Below, in pieces: positions 10,879 to 19,788 of a DNA stretch of 64,000 bases (the first letter of the stretch is position 1; each line of letters opens with the position of its first letter). A program made the position numbers and the translations under genes. The DNA is from Pseudomonas chlororaphis subsp. chlororaphis (GTDB lineage: Bacteria; Pseudomonadota; Gammaproteobacteria; Pseudomonadales; Pseudomonadaceae), in the NCBI RefSeq assembly GCF_003945765.1, contig NZ_CP027712.1, forward strand, positions 2,294,001 to 2,358,000, written 5' to 3'. The notes under the pieces are model-generated. The model ran no database searches. It was given only the letters and a program-made list of their open reading frames with translations, and was not told the DNA's origin.

Positions 10879-11215
10879 CGACGAGCTCCCGGTCATTCCG
10901 GGCAAGCGCTACTTCACCATCGGTGAAGTCAGCGAGCTCTGTGCGGTCAAGCCGCATGTGCTGCGTTATTGGGAGCAGGAGTTTCCTCAACTCAACCCCG
11001 TCAAGCGCCGCGGAAATCGCCGGTATTATCAGCGCCAGGATGTGCTGATGATCCGGCAGATCCGCGCGTTGCTGTATGATCAGGGGTTCACCATCGGTGG
11101 AGCGCGCCTGCGCCTTTCCGGTGATGAAGCCAAAGACGACACCACCCAGTACAAGCAGTTGATCCGTCAGATGATCTCCGAACTGGAGGACGTTCTGGTA
11201 GTACTCAAGAAATAA
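10859..11215 (+). CDS. MerR-family transcriptional regulator
   Basis: A 118-residue protein with an N-terminal winged helix-turn-helix of MerR type ([30 protein letters not shown]) and a short helical C-terminus without a sensor domain. The ATG at 10859 overlaps the ihfA end by 20 nt, so translation is probably coupled. It is widely conserved after ihfA in pseudomonads. Its target is unknown. Confidence 0.93.
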   Translation: MLEPSHNDELPVIPGKRYFTIGEVSELCAVKPHVLRYWEQEFPQLNPVKRRGNRRYYQRQDVLMIRQIRALLYDQGFTIGGARLRLSGDEAKDDTTQYKQLIRQMISELEDVLVVLKK

Positions 11216-11305
11216 TTTCAGCCTTTAAAATACTTCCAAATTTCAAAAGCTTGCGATATATTCTTGAACGCTTCGTTAAGAAGCTAACTCAGTAACACGC
11301 CTAGT

Positions 11306-11382
11306 CGGGGCGTAGCGCAGTCCGGTAGCGCACTAGCATGGGGTGCTAGGGGTCGAGTGTTCGAATCACTCCGTCCCGACCA
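11306..11382 (+). tRNA. tRNA-Pro (anticodon GGG)
   Basis: A 77-nt cloverleaf: acceptor CGGGGCG pairs with CGTCCCG (one G-U), anticodon stem CTAGC/GCTAG with loop ATGGGGT (anticodon GGG), T loop TTCGAAT, and an encoded CCA. It reads CCC codons. Its 3' half is the likely attachment site of the adjacent prophage. Confidence 0.97.
11345..11382 (+). other. Probable prophage attL core in tRNA-Pro 3' end
   Basis: The integrase gene ends 70 nt beyond the 3' end of an intact tRNA gene, and everything to its right is phage. Tyrosine integrases commonly recombine within the 3' half of tRNA genes and rebuild it. The exact core cannot be set, because the duplicate at attR is outside the window. Confidence 0.65.
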
Positions 11383-11398
11383 TATTTTTCAATGACTT

Positions 11399-11427
11399 AG
11401 CCCAATCTTCACAGGTTGGGCTTTTTC
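11399..11427 (+). terminator. Terminator after tRNA-Pro
   Basis: AGCCCAA (11399-11405) pairs with TTGGGCT (11416-11422), followed by a T-run. It ends tRNA transcription before the convergent integrase gene. Confidence 0.85.
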
Positions 11428-11451
11428 ATTTGTGGGGAGATTTTCGGGACT

Positions 11452-12630
11452 TCATCCTGTCCTCCTCTTCAAAATCGTCAGTACAGGCCCGCGTGAGTCC
11501 GTGGCTGATACCCTATTTGCAGCGTCAATCAGCTTCTCAAGCTCCGCGCCGGAGTAGTGGCTGGTGATGCTGCCGTTCTTGTGGCCGAGTAAGGCCTTGC
11601 GATCTTCCTCGGTTACGCCTGCCGCCCGAAGGCGACGACCAAACGTGTGTTTCAAATCATGCACCCTGATGGATGCGTACCCTGGGTGAGCGGGGCGAAG
11701 GTTTTCCTCCTGCCAGAGTTTCGCCGCTCTCACCCGTGCTTTTTTCCATGCAGAGTCATTCATCCTGTGCATGGCTGTGCCGTTGTACGGAAACACCCAC
11801 TCTTTACTCAGTCCGCGCTGCTTGTCGATAACCGACTTGGCCACGGCATTGAGCACCACCAGGCGCTCGTCGCCATTCTTCACGCCGGATCGCTCGTTAC
11901 GGCCGCCGAAGTCGGAAGGGATCAGAAAAACACTGGTCCCCAGTTCCGGTACCTGGATTTCCCAATCCCATCTCAACTTGCAGACTTCCTGCTCCCGGCA
12001 ACCCGTGTTCACCTTGAACAGGGCCATCTTCTGCAGGTGCGTCGGCAGCTCTCCAAAGAGGATCGACTGCTCGTCCCAAGTCATTGGGTAGGGCAGCCGC
12101 ACCTTCTTCTTCAAATCGAGCTTTGTCAGCATCGGAACCGAGTCGAGCCAGGGCCTGCGCTCTTCATCCCGCCACTTTCTTGCGCAAAGCGACAGAATCC
12201 GGATCACCCGCTCAATGGAAATGTTCACTGTACGAGGTGCAACTGGCTTCAGCTGCTTACCGCACGGTAGAACCATCCCGTTCAATCGATCAGCCACAAA
12301 CTCCTCAAGTGCCTGGTCGTCGATGTGAGTCAACGGCAGATCCTTCAGATAGGGATGAAGGTGCGTGAGGTGGTGTGCCGAAAGCTTGATTGAGGGTTGG
12401 TCCTTGTACTCAAGCAGGAATCGCGTCGCTGCTTCCTCCCAGGTGCGTGTACGGCGAACACCGTAAACGCGCTCCTGGCGTAACTTTTCAAGCCTGTGAA
12501 TCAGATACTGCTCTGCTTCTTGCCGGTCACCAGTTCCAGTGCTTTCTCGAAGTCGCTCGCCACGGAAGACCTTGTCGATTTGCCAGATGCCACCTTTCTG
12601 GTAGAGACCGGAGATCGTTTTTCGCGCCAT
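11452..12630 (-). CDS. int: Phage tyrosine recombinase (integrase)
   Basis: A 392-residue site-specific recombinase. Residues about 60-170 look like a SAM-like core-binding domain. The C-terminal catalytic domain shows the Arg of NTGCREQEV, HDLKHTFGRRLR (His and Arg), LLGHKNGSITSHYSG (second His and the nucleophilic Tyr). It points toward the tRNA, as expected for an attL-proximal integrase. Its 5' end is overlapped by the next leftward gene by 130 nt. Confidence 0.95.
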   Translation of the reverse strand: MARKTISGLYQKGGIWQIDKVFRGERLRESTGTGDRQEAEQYLIHRLEKLRQERVYGVRRTRTWEEAATRFLLEYKDQPSIKLSAHHLTHLHPYLKDLPLTHIDDQALEEFVADRLNGMVLPCGKQLKPVAPRTVNISIERVIRILSLCARKWRDEERRPWLDSVPMLTKLDLKKKVRLPYPMTWDEQSILFGELPTHLQKMALFKVNTGCREQEVCKLRWDWEIQVPELGTSVFLIPSDFGGRNERSGVKNGDERLVVLNAVAKSVIDKQRGLSKEWVFPYNGTAMHRMNDSAWKKARVRAAKLWQEENLRPAHPGYASIRVHDLKHTFGRRLRAAGVTEEDRKALLGHKNGSITSHYSGAELEKLIDAANRVSATDSRGPVLTILKRRTG

Positions 12631-12902
12631 TGTGTTGCTCCTTGGCGCTCGCTGCGAGGCCGATTGTTGTCCTGTTTGGCGGCTTTTTCAATTGCCTTGG
12701 CCGCGATGTAGGCGTCGGCCCACTCGTCCAGTTCGTGCCGGTCGAAGGCGACTCCTTGTTTCCCTATCGGGAATTCCCGGACATTTGGCCTAACAGTTTT
12801 GTTGAATTCGTCATTGCACATACCGAGGTAGCCAGGCGCATCACCGAAGCGAATGAAGCGCGGCTGAATACTGGTGGCTTTGGCTGCTGTGGCATTTGCC
12901 AT
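12501..12902 (-). CDS. Small DNA-binding protein, excisionase-like candidate
   Basis: A 133-residue basic protein. Residues about 15-70 resemble the MerR/AlpA/Xis-type fold used to pick DNA sites (RFIRFGDAPGYLGM, then IGKQGVAFDRHELDEW). The last 43 residues overlap int in another frame and are low in complexity. Position just upstream of int on the same strand fits an excisionase or int regulator, but this is inferred. Confidence 0.6.
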   Translation of the reverse strand: MANATAAKATSIQPRFIRFGDAPGYLGMCNDEFNKTVRPNVREFPIGKQGVAFDRHELDEWADAYIAAKAIEKAAKQDNNRPRSERQGATQWREKRSPVSTRKVASGKSTRSSVASDFEKALELVTGKKQSSI

Positions 12903-13144
12903 GGGGTGTCCTCGCCCGCGGTCAGCAGGCTTCAGGTTTATTCAGAATTGTGTTCGGGACAGTTGTCGCGACAGTTTGTAGAGTTGCGCCGCTCGACCGG
13001 CCCAGCGCACTTGTAAAGGGGCGAATGTGCTGGCCGGGACGAGCGCCAATTCAGATTTCGGGCGCGGGCATTTTGGAAAGCTCTGATAGTTACCGGCGTT
13101 GCGCGCGGCTATCGTTGAGTCGTTCGCCCAGTCCGTTGTCCTGG

Positions 13145-14401
13145 CTATCCGTCGACTTTCCGGTGGGCTGTGGCGAACTCCTCCAAGTTCAACTGCTTCG
13201 ATTTGTTTCGCTCATGCTCGATTCGTGCACGGGCGATCGCTATATAACCGAGACAGTTTCCGTGCTCGTCTTGGTCTCGCTCGATGCCGATGAAGCGGAA
13301 GCCCTCGCGCATCGCCGCCTTCCCAGTGCTGCCGCTGCCCATGTACGGGTCAAGCACGGTACCGCCTGGCGGTGTGACAAGGCGTAGCAGGTAGGCCATC
13401 AGGTCTGTCGGCTTCACCGTTGGGTGGTTGTTTCCGCTGGTACCGACGTTCTCGACTTTGCGCAGGGTGGTGCCGGTGGTGAACTGCGGGCCGGGATTGG
13501 CCAGACCTTCATGGCGATCGGCGCGACTGGTCTTGGCGCAGTAGAAGAAGCGGGCGGCGCTGCCAGAATCCAGTCGCCGGGCCCCGGGTTTCATCTGAAA
13601 GCCGACGACGCCAGAATTATCGCTATTTGCACTGGCCTCTTTGCCGCGGCCCCGCTTCATGTTGCCGTAGCAGTTTTGACCGGCTCGCTGTGTGTCGCTG
13701 GTGCTTACAGCGGCCAGTTGGCCTGGGGCATCAGGGAATGCCGCTAGCACCTCAGGACTTCCGTCATGGATCAGGTTTGCGGGCCAGCGCCCAAGCTGTG
13801 AGGCCTTTTCGACGTTCGCTGTTACCTTGGCGTTATGTGCTGCGACATGGGAAGGATCATCCATCCACGGCCGGGCCCAACCTTCTGGCTTACCCGACTT
13901 ACCGCACTCATCGCCGCCGCCCAGCCGCTCACCTGTCGGCATGACTCGACACATGTCGATGTTCAGCGCCCCGGTACCGTGAGCTTGGACATTATCTGCG
14001 ACAGTTCCGGTGAACGGCTTGCGCGCCACGGTGATCGGCTCCAATGCCGGTTTCAGCGCTGTGCCCCATCCTTCATGCTCGCCCTCGAGGTTGTGCGACT
14101 TCGGGAAGCCAGAACCATAAGCCCAGGCGATCATGTCGCGGATCTCGAAGCCGGCGTCCTCGATCCGCACAGCCATACGGTGCTGAGTGCGGGTACCGGC
14201 GAAGGCCAGCAGGTGACCGCCCGGCTTGAGAACGCGCAGGCACTCAGCCCATACCTCGACCGACGGAACGTCGTGGTCCCATTTTTTCCCCATGAATGAC
14301 AGGCCGTAGGGCGGGTCGGTTACGATGCTATCAACGCTGTTGTCTGGCATCTGCAGCAACTGCTCGAGGCAGTCGCCATGATAGAGCTGGTATTCGCTCA
14401 T
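13145..14401 (-). CDS. DNA methyltransferase (N6-adenine or N4-cytosine)
   Basis: A 418-residue AdoMet-dependent methyltransferase. The catalytic DPPY is at residues 29-32 and the AdoMet-binding DPYMGSGSTGKAA near the C-terminus, the order of the beta class. The start MSEYQLYHGDCL at 14401 is set by an ATGA overlap with the tiny upstream ORF; a longer upstream reading overlaps a real gene and is rejected. No restriction enzyme is adjacent, so it probably protects phage DNA or controls expression. Confidence 0.92.
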   Translation of the reverse strand: MSEYQLYHGDCLEQLLQMPDNSVDSIVTDPPYGLSFMGKKWDHDVPSVEVWAECLRVLKPGGHLLAFAGTRTQHRMAVRIEDAGFEIRDMIAWAYGSGFPKSHNLEGEHEGWGTALKPALEPITVARKPFTGTVADNVQAHGTGALNIDMCRVMPTGERLGGGDECGKSGKPEGWARPWMDDPSHVAAHNAKVTANVEKASQLGRWPANLIHDGSPEVLAAFPDAPGQLAAVSTSDTQRAGQNCYGNMKRGRGKEASANSDNSGVVGFQMKPGARRLDSGSAARFFYCAKTSRADRHEGLANPGPQFTTGTTLRKVENVGTSGNNHPTVKPTDLMAYLLRLVTPPGGTVLDPYMGSGSTGKAAMREGFRFIGIERDQDEHGNCLGYIAIARARIEHERNKSKQLNLEEFATAHRKVDG

Positions 14402-14454
14402 CGCTTCGGCCCCGTGTAGATCAGCCAGGCCATGTAGAGGATGGGAAGGATCAT
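14398..14454 (-). CDS. 18-residue hydrophobic peptide, coupled on both sides
   Basis: The ORF encodes MILPILYMAWLIYTGPKR. Its ATG shares ATGA with the stop of the upstream 121-residue gene, and its own TGA shares ATGA with the methyltransferase start. Residues 2-14 could span or insert in a membrane. The double coupling is the main evidence; chance cannot be fully excluded. No function is suggested. Confidence 0.55.
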   Translation of the reverse strand: MILPILYMAWLIYTGPKR

Positions 14455-14816
14455 GGCGCCACCTTCGCGCCTGGCAGCTTCGGCACGGGCGCCGCTCGAC
14501 GACCCCACACGCAGACCGGACCATCTTCCGCGTCATGAATCGACAGGATGAACCAGCCCGGTTCGTCTGGATGCTGGATCTCCCATGCCGAGCAATCGCA
14601 CTGACCGTCATCCATGTATGTATCGAACACATCGGCGGGAACGTCGCTTTCCATGTAGGTGATTTTGGTTTCCACCTGGTGGCGCAGGCACCACTCCTGG
14701 AACTGTGCTTCGGTGATCTCGTCATCGAACTCCGATAGGTAATTTGGGTGAGACCACCAGCCGTCGATATCGCGCTCGACCGGCAGCGGCTGGATCAAAA
14801 CAGTTTCTTCAGGCAT
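14451..14816 (-). CDS. Phage hypothetical acidic protein
   Basis: A 121-residue acidic, Trp- and Asp-rich protein without a recognised domain. It is first in a set of three genes joined by 4-nt overlaps (this gene, the 18-residue ORF, the methyltransferase). Confidence 0.7.
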   Translation of the reverse strand: MPEETVLIQPLPVERDIDGWWSHPNYLSEFDDEITEAQFQEWCLRHQVETKITYMESDVPADVFDTYMDDGQCDCSAWEIQHPDEPGWFILSIHDAEDGPVCVWGRRAAPVPKLPGAKVAP

Positions 14817-15005
14817 GACTTCGTCCTTGCCGCTATAGCGGCTGACTTTGAAGGGGGAGGGAGTTACTGCGGGATGGAGTACGGATGCACTCCAGAAAAT
14901 GAATTTGATACTCGATGACTGTTCGGCATCTTGGATGCGCTAATCTCGATGCCCGTGAACCTGTCAATGTTTGTTGCAGTAGAGTGTCGCTCAAGGGAAA
15001 AGCAA

Positions 15006-15788
15006 ATGCGTAATGGGATATGCGGTTTGTGCGGACAGGCAGGGATCTTAAAAAAAAGTCACCTGCTCCCTAAATCAGCCTACAAGCAAGTTAGAGATCT
15101 GCCCTCAGAAGGTGGGAAATCACCTCTGAGGATAGACATGCAGTCGGGCAGATTTGGGAGGACTGATAAGCAGGTGGATGCTCATTTCCTATGTTCAAAA
15201 TGCGAGCATCTTTTTTCCAAACATGGAGAAGCAATCGTTGCCAAGCATTGGGGTACCCATCATGAATTTCCTCTGCTTGAGCATCTTATGACTATTCGTC
15301 CCGTAGAAATGAGCGTTCGCAGACTCCTGTTTGTTCCCAACCAACTTCCCGAAGAGTTGAGTTTGGCTCTTTACTACTTCGCAGTCAGCGTATTCTGGCG
15401 CGCCCTAGAATGGCCGGTCCCGGCGCCGGGCATAAAAAGCTGTAAGGGGGCTTGCACTGGGGCGCAGTTAGAAAAGCTGAAGAGGTTTCTCTTGAATCCG
15501 CATGGGTACATAGAGGGTTTCTTGTTAGTGGCGGACGTTAACACGCAGCCAGAAATGAACGGGATTATGTCGCTACCAGCACTAATGGCTCTTCCAAGCA
15601 TCAACGGTATACAGTTCGAGCTTTTGGGGATTAGATTCATGATGTTTGTTGGTGATAGCCTCCCTGAAGAACTCGATTTCTTACAGCGGAGGCTAAACCG
15701 CAACTTCATTATTGTTACGTCTGATCACTCCGGAAGTAATTCGGCGAAGCAAGTCGCTAAATTTCTGCACGACAATGATATTGATTAA
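15006..15788 (+). CDS. HNH-endonuclease-like cargo protein
   Basis: A 260-residue protein with an N-terminal zinc-ribbon pattern: CGLCG (about 6-10), a SHLLPKS segment like the first His of an HNH fold, then CSKCE (about 62-66). The rest is unrecognised. AAGGGA 8 nt upstream supports ATG 15006 rather than an earlier in-frame ATG. It is rightward in a leftward region and visibly AT-richer than its neighbours, marking it as an acquired cargo gene. Nuclease function is inferred. Confidence 0.65.
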   Translation: MRNGICGLCGQAGILKKSHLLPKSAYKQVRDLPSEGGKSPLRIDMQSGRFGRTDKQVDAHFLCSKCEHLFSKHGEAIVAKHWGTHHEFPLLEHLMTIRPVEMSVRRLLFVPNQLPEELSLALYYFAVSVFWRALEWPVPAPGIKSCKGACTGAQLEKLKRFLLNPHGYIEGFLLVADVNTQPEMNGIMSLPALMALPSINGIQFELLGIRFMMFVGDSLPEELDFLQRRLNRNFIIVTSDHSGSNSAKQVAKFLHDNDID

Positions 15789-15840
15789 AGTGTAGCGATT
15801 CCGTTGCCGACCGGCCTAGTGTAGACGTTGTGGTGGGGCC

Positions 15841-18003
15841 TCATGCGGCCACCGCTTCGCGCTGGTTTACCCTCCATGGATCATTCGCCCGGGCCAGTGC
15901 GGCCATCGGCGGTGGGCTGACGCTGTTGCCGCACATGTGAACCTGCTGGGTTTTGGTGAACGGCTTACCGTCGGCGCCGCGGTCGATGATGTAATCGGCC
16001 GGGAAACCCTGGGCCTTGTACAGTTCGGACGGCTGCAGCATTCGCAGGCAGATATCGACGATCACGTAAGGGGTGCCCTTTATGGTCACGGTGACGAGGC
16101 CGAGGCGGTCCCTGGTGGTGATGGTCGGCGCAGGTGCGTCGGTTCCGCTGATGTTCTCGGTGCCGTAGTAGCTGATCAGAAAGGCTGCGACGCGTAGGGC
16201 GCCGGCCTCGACCTCTGGCGATAGCTGCAGCTCGACCAGCGAGCTTTTGCCACCGCCTCCTGCTGTGATGGTGAGGGCTGGTTCGTCCACGGCTTGGCCG
16301 ACACTTGCGCCAAACTGGCGCTCCATGAAGGCTGTCATCAGGCCGTGGTGAGTGCCGCCGGCGCTGATGGTGTGCAGCGGGTCCCCGGCGTCTCGCGCAT
16401 CGCAGTTTCCGCGCAGGTGCACCAGGTTTGCCGTCACCAACTGCTGCTGGCTGCCGGTGTTGGTTACAGTAGTCATCGGGTCCTCGATGCTCTTGGCCGC
16501 AGTGGTGTTGAAACCTCCGTTCATCTGGGCCATGAACACTGTCGAGATGCCCATGGCGTGCTCGGCGCCGGCCGGGCGCTGGTAGTTCCCGCCGCTGGTG
16601 ACGGTTGGCAGTGGATCGTCAAGCGCCTTGCCTTCATCCACAAACCGGAACTTGACCAGGTGCGCCGCCGCGATCGCGCGGTGGTTCTGAGTCATCAACG
16701 TCCCGGCCGGCTGGTCGACAGCTGCAGGCTTGCCGGAGTATTCGGGGCCACCGGCACCTACCAGCACTGCGCCGGCGAGGGCGTGTTTTACACCGCCGGC
16801 AACGACAGTGCCCAAAGGCTGGTCAAGGCCGGGCACTCGAGGTTCCTGTCCGGCGCGCTCGCCATATCCGGTCTGGATCAGGGTCGGGCTGATCAGCGTT
16901 AGCTCACCGCGATTCGCGCAGGTGACGGTCGGCAGCGGGGCTGCTGGGTCGTTGATCCGGTCGCCGCCCTGGTGCGTAGCCGGCGCGATGATCGGGCTGG
17001 CCATGGCGAACGATCCGCCGCGGGGCCAGGAAGTCACGGTGCGCAGCGGCTCATGTGCTGACTGCACGCTGTCACCGGACCAGTTCGCAATCGGCACGAT
17101 GAACGGGTCAGCGGCATCGATGATGAATTTCTTCATACCCTTCGCGATCCGGCGTAGGGTGGCCGGTGCCAGTGGCTTCGGCCTGTTGAAGATGCTTTTG
17201 CTCGGGATAGTCCAGTCGATGCACTCGGCTGCGGTGCGCCACTTCTTTTGGCCCTTGGTCGGATTCTTGGCGTGGGTCGGCTCGGGCCAGACGATTGGCT
17301 GGTCGTCACATCGAGCGATCATGAACAGGCGCTCCCGGCTGGTCGGCGCGCCGTAGTCACAGGCCTTCAGCACCCGCCATTCAACGACGTAGCCCAGACG
17401 CTGCAGCTCGGCGACGAAAACGGCCCAGGTCTGGCCACGGCGTTTTGGGTCGGGCACCAGGAACTGCTGGTGGACCGGTACAACCTCACCGGGGGCTGCT
17501 ACTCCGCCGCCGAGCTTCACCACGCGGCCGGTAGCCTTGCAGCGCTTGGCTATCAGCGGCCCCCACTGAAGGATCTGCTTCACGTTCTCCAAGCTGATGA
17601 CGCGGGGCTTTTTCTTGCCGGCCCACTTCAGACCGATCCACGACAGGTTCCGGATCTCGCGCTTGCGCGGCTGACCGCCGGCAGCCTGGCTGTGGTGGGT
17701 GCAGTCCGGCGACATGTGGAACCAGCCAACGGCTTTGCCGCCGCACTCGGCATCTGGGTCACCGTCGAAAACGTCTGTGGTGAAGGGCACTGCACCGGGG
17801 TGATTGACGGTGTGCATGCTGATCGCTGCAGGGCTGTGGTTCTTCGCGACGTTCACCGCGCGGCCCAGGCCCATTTCCAGGCCGGTACCGGCGCCGCCAC
17901 CACCGCAGAAGAAGTCGACAACGATCTCATCGTCTTGCGGATCGAGGCCAAGGCCGTACTGGGTTTTGAAGTCGAGCGGGTTCTTTTTCTGAAATGCAGA
18001 CAT
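15841..18003 (-). CDS. DNA cytosine-5 methyltransferase with internal repeats
   Basis: A 720-residue methyltransferase. Motif I is DFFCGGGG (30-37), the catalytic Cys lies in MSPDCTHHSQA, and motif VI is ISLENVKQI. The region where target recognition normally lies is enlarged by about nine degenerate repeats of 35-50 residues, each with a core like DPLxTVTxGG followed by a short hydrophobic strand. A start at 18003 (MSAFQKK) gives the best N-terminus. No restriction partner is adjacent. It likely protects phage DNA from host restriction. Confidence 0.92.
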   Translation of the reverse strand: MSAFQKKNPLDFKTQYGLGLDPQDDEIVVDFFCGGGGAGTGLEMGLGRAVNVAKNHSPAAISMHTVNHPGAVPFTTDVFDGDPDAECGGKAVGWFHMSPDCTHHSQAAGGQPRKREIRNLSWIGLKWAGKKKPRVISLENVKQILQWGPLIAKRCKATGRVVKLGGGVAAPGEVVPVHQQFLVPDPKRRGQTWAVFVAELQRLGYVVEWRVLKACDYGAPTSRERLFMIARCDDQPIVWPEPTHAKNPTKGQKKWRTAAECIDWTIPSKSIFNRPKPLAPATLRRIAKGMKKFIIDAADPFIVPIANWSGDSVQSAHEPLRTVTSWPRGGSFAMASPIIAPATHQGGDRINDPAAPLPTVTCANRGELTLISPTLIQTGYGERAGQEPRVPGLDQPLGTVVAGGVKHALAGAVLVGAGGPEYSGKPAAVDQPAGTLMTQNHRAIAAAHLVKFRFVDEGKALDDPLPTVTSGGNYQRPAGAEHAMGISTVFMAQMNGGFNTTAAKSIEDPMTTVTNTGSQQQLVTANLVHLRGNCDARDAGDPLHTISAGGTHHGLMTAFMERQFGASVGQAVDEPALTITAGGGGKSSLVELQLSPEVEAGALRVAAFLISYYGTENISGTDAPAPTITTRDRLGLVTVTIKGTPYVIVDICLRMLQPSELYKAQGFPADYIIDRGADGKPFTKTQQVHMCGNSVSPPPMAALARANDPWRVNQREAVAA

Positions 18004-18097
18004 GGGGGTCCTCGCCGAAGTGGCGTGAATAGATGATTTGAGGTATTCAGAGGGCTGAGGGAGGCAATGTGCCGCCCATGGAAACAAGGAGTGTTGT

Positions 18098-18394
18098 GTG
18101 GAGCAGACAAGGGCAGCCTTTGCTGAGGCTATTTTCGAAGCAATCCGTGAGTGCCACGAGTTCGGATATCACCCAACTAAGTGGGAAGCCATGAACCGTG
18201 CGCAGCATCCTGTTGAAGCGTCGATAAAGCTGGTTCAGTCCCCAGATTTTCAAGATGGGTTCAAGAAATTACTGCGAGAAGGAAGGGAGCATCTGACAGT
18301 GGAGGCTATCATGCTCAGACCCGAGTTCGCTTCTCTATTCAATGCTCCACTGCTCCAAGCTGCCAGATGGCGATTGCAGGCAGCGCCGCGTTAA
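18098..18394 (+). CDS. Small hypothetical protein, GTG start
   Basis: A 98-residue, mainly helical soluble protein with no recognised domain. AAGGAG at 18086-18091 supports the GTG at 18098. It is divergent from the cytosine methyltransferase gene and may share its control region. Confidence 0.65.
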   Translation: MEQTRAAFAEAIFEAIRECHEFGYHPTKWEAMNRAQHPVEASIKLVQSPDFQDGFKKLLREGREHLTVEAIMLRPEFASLFNAPLLQAARWRLQAAPR

Positions 18395-18534
18395 TACTGG
18401 TGATGTAGCGCGCCAGTGCTCCATCCGCCGAGGCCGGCGAACAGGTCGATTGCTGTTGTTCGTATATTGATTTAACGTTCACTTCAGAAGACGCTGCTGA
18501 TGTTTGCGTGCGCCTGTGCGTTAAGGGATTTGTA

Positions 18535-19629
18535 ATGATTAGGATTGATTTAAATTCATCGGAAAAATGGGTTGCGTTTGCAGTAACTGGTGTTCTAAGT
18601 ATCCCCCCTATGGGGTTGGGATTGGGGCCAGACATGTTCCTGCTTCAGGATTCAAAGAATCCAGAGTGCGGCTCTTCGCATATTGTGTCTGCGGTTGCCA
18701 AATCATTTGTGTCCTTCGGGATTGCTGATCATAGACCCCTGACTCTAGACTATATAAAGGTATTGCTAATACCAGTTCCTAGTGTTGACGAGCAAGGCGT
18801 GAAAGATGCGTTAATGATTGCTGATCTTGCACTAGCTGTATTAAATAAAAAACTAGTTATGTCCCGGGCGCGTCTAATTAGTTGGAATAGAAGGCAAGGC
18901 GTGGCCGTTGGGGCTGTTTGCCATAGAGGTAAGTGGGAAGCGATTGAGGCAAGCAACACCGCAATGGGGCCAGGTTTTCGATACGCCCCTGAAGTATGTT
19001 ACTGGGATAAATTTCTGCACGACTCTCTGAAAAATAATTTGACCCCGTTGGGGAAAGCACTGAGCAAGTGTATGTCTTGGGATCGAGAGTCTCAGAGGAC
19101 AGCTAATATCGTCCATCGTTTTGCTTTCTCGTGGGTAGGCCTCGAGTCTATGCTCCCCAAAGGTGAGAAAGATGGACCTGGAGCAAATAAGCGGATTCCG
19201 TTATTAATAGGTGCTCCATCAAAATATTACTCTACTATCATTTACAAAAACCAAGCGCTTCAGGGGTTTTCTTCGGCAAACCCTAATCCAGAGTCAAAAA
19301 AATGGAAGAAAACAATAGAGGAAATGTATGTGTACCGTTGTGAGATATTTCATGAGGGGGGAACGGAGTTTACGTCTGAAACCGTTGATCCCCTGAAGGG
19401 CGACTGGTATGCAAAGCTAGCGGATTTTTTGTGCGATAGGCTTGTTACACTTGCTGGTATGGCCTGCGCAGCTGGTGTCGAATCTGTGGACGAATTCTGG
19501 GATTCCTACTTATTAAAATATCTAATGTCTGCGGACAATCACTGGCGCCAGACTAAGGTTTTCTTTGGCGAGCATCAAATTAATTTTGATTGGGCCTCGG
19601 GTATATATCCGGAGCTGAATCATGTTTAG
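18535..19629 (+). CDS. Cargo protein with HEPN-like RX4H motif
   Basis: A 364-residue protein, AT-rich relative to the phage. Residues 190-206 (HRFAFSWVGLESML) and the RX4H motif RCEIFH (Arg268 to His273) match the pattern of Apea-type HEPN domains, many of which are RNases in toxins and defence systems. TAAGGGA before ATG 18535 sets the start. No antitoxin-like neighbour is obvious. Function as an RNase is inferred from the motif only. Confidence 0.7.
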   Translation: MIRIDLNSSEKWVAFAVTGVLSIPPMGLGLGPDMFLLQDSKNPECGSSHIVSAVAKSFVSFGIADHRPLTLDYIKVLLIPVPSVDEQGVKDALMIADLALAVLNKKLVMSRARLISWNRRQGVAVGAVCHRGKWEAIEASNTAMGPGFRYAPEVCYWDKFLHDSLKNNLTPLGKALSKCMSWDRESQRTANIVHRFAFSWVGLESMLPKGEKDGPGANKRIPLLIGAPSKYYSTIIYKNQALQGFSSANPNPESKKWKKTIEEMYVYRCEIFHEGGTEFTSETVDPLKGDWYAKLADFLCDRLVTLAGMACAAGVESVDEFWDSYLLKYLMSADNHWRQTKVFFGEHQINFDWASGIYPELNHV

Positions 19630-19645
19630 ATAATCGCTCAACTCT

Positions 19646-19680
19646 ACTAATCTCCCGAGCAAATTTTGTCGGGAGGTTAG
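19646..19680. repeat. Hairpin after HEPN-like gene
   Basis: CTAA(T)CTCCCGA pairs with TCGGGAG(G)TTAG across a short AT-rich loop. There is no strong T-run, so it may be a weak terminator or mRNA end structure. Confidence 0.5.
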
Positions 19681-19788
19681 TCGTGATCGCCGAGGTTGCG
19701 CCGCAACTGAAGTGGCAGAATATATCGCATGGATAAAGGTTTTCTTCACCGGCTGGCGTGAGTCGTTAAGGTTGGGTGGGGGGCTGGA

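Noticed and set aside
14402..14725. A 108-residue N-terminal extension of the adenine/N4 methyltransferase
   Set aside because: It overlaps a real gene in another frame and has no family similarity; ATGA coupling fixes the start at 14401.
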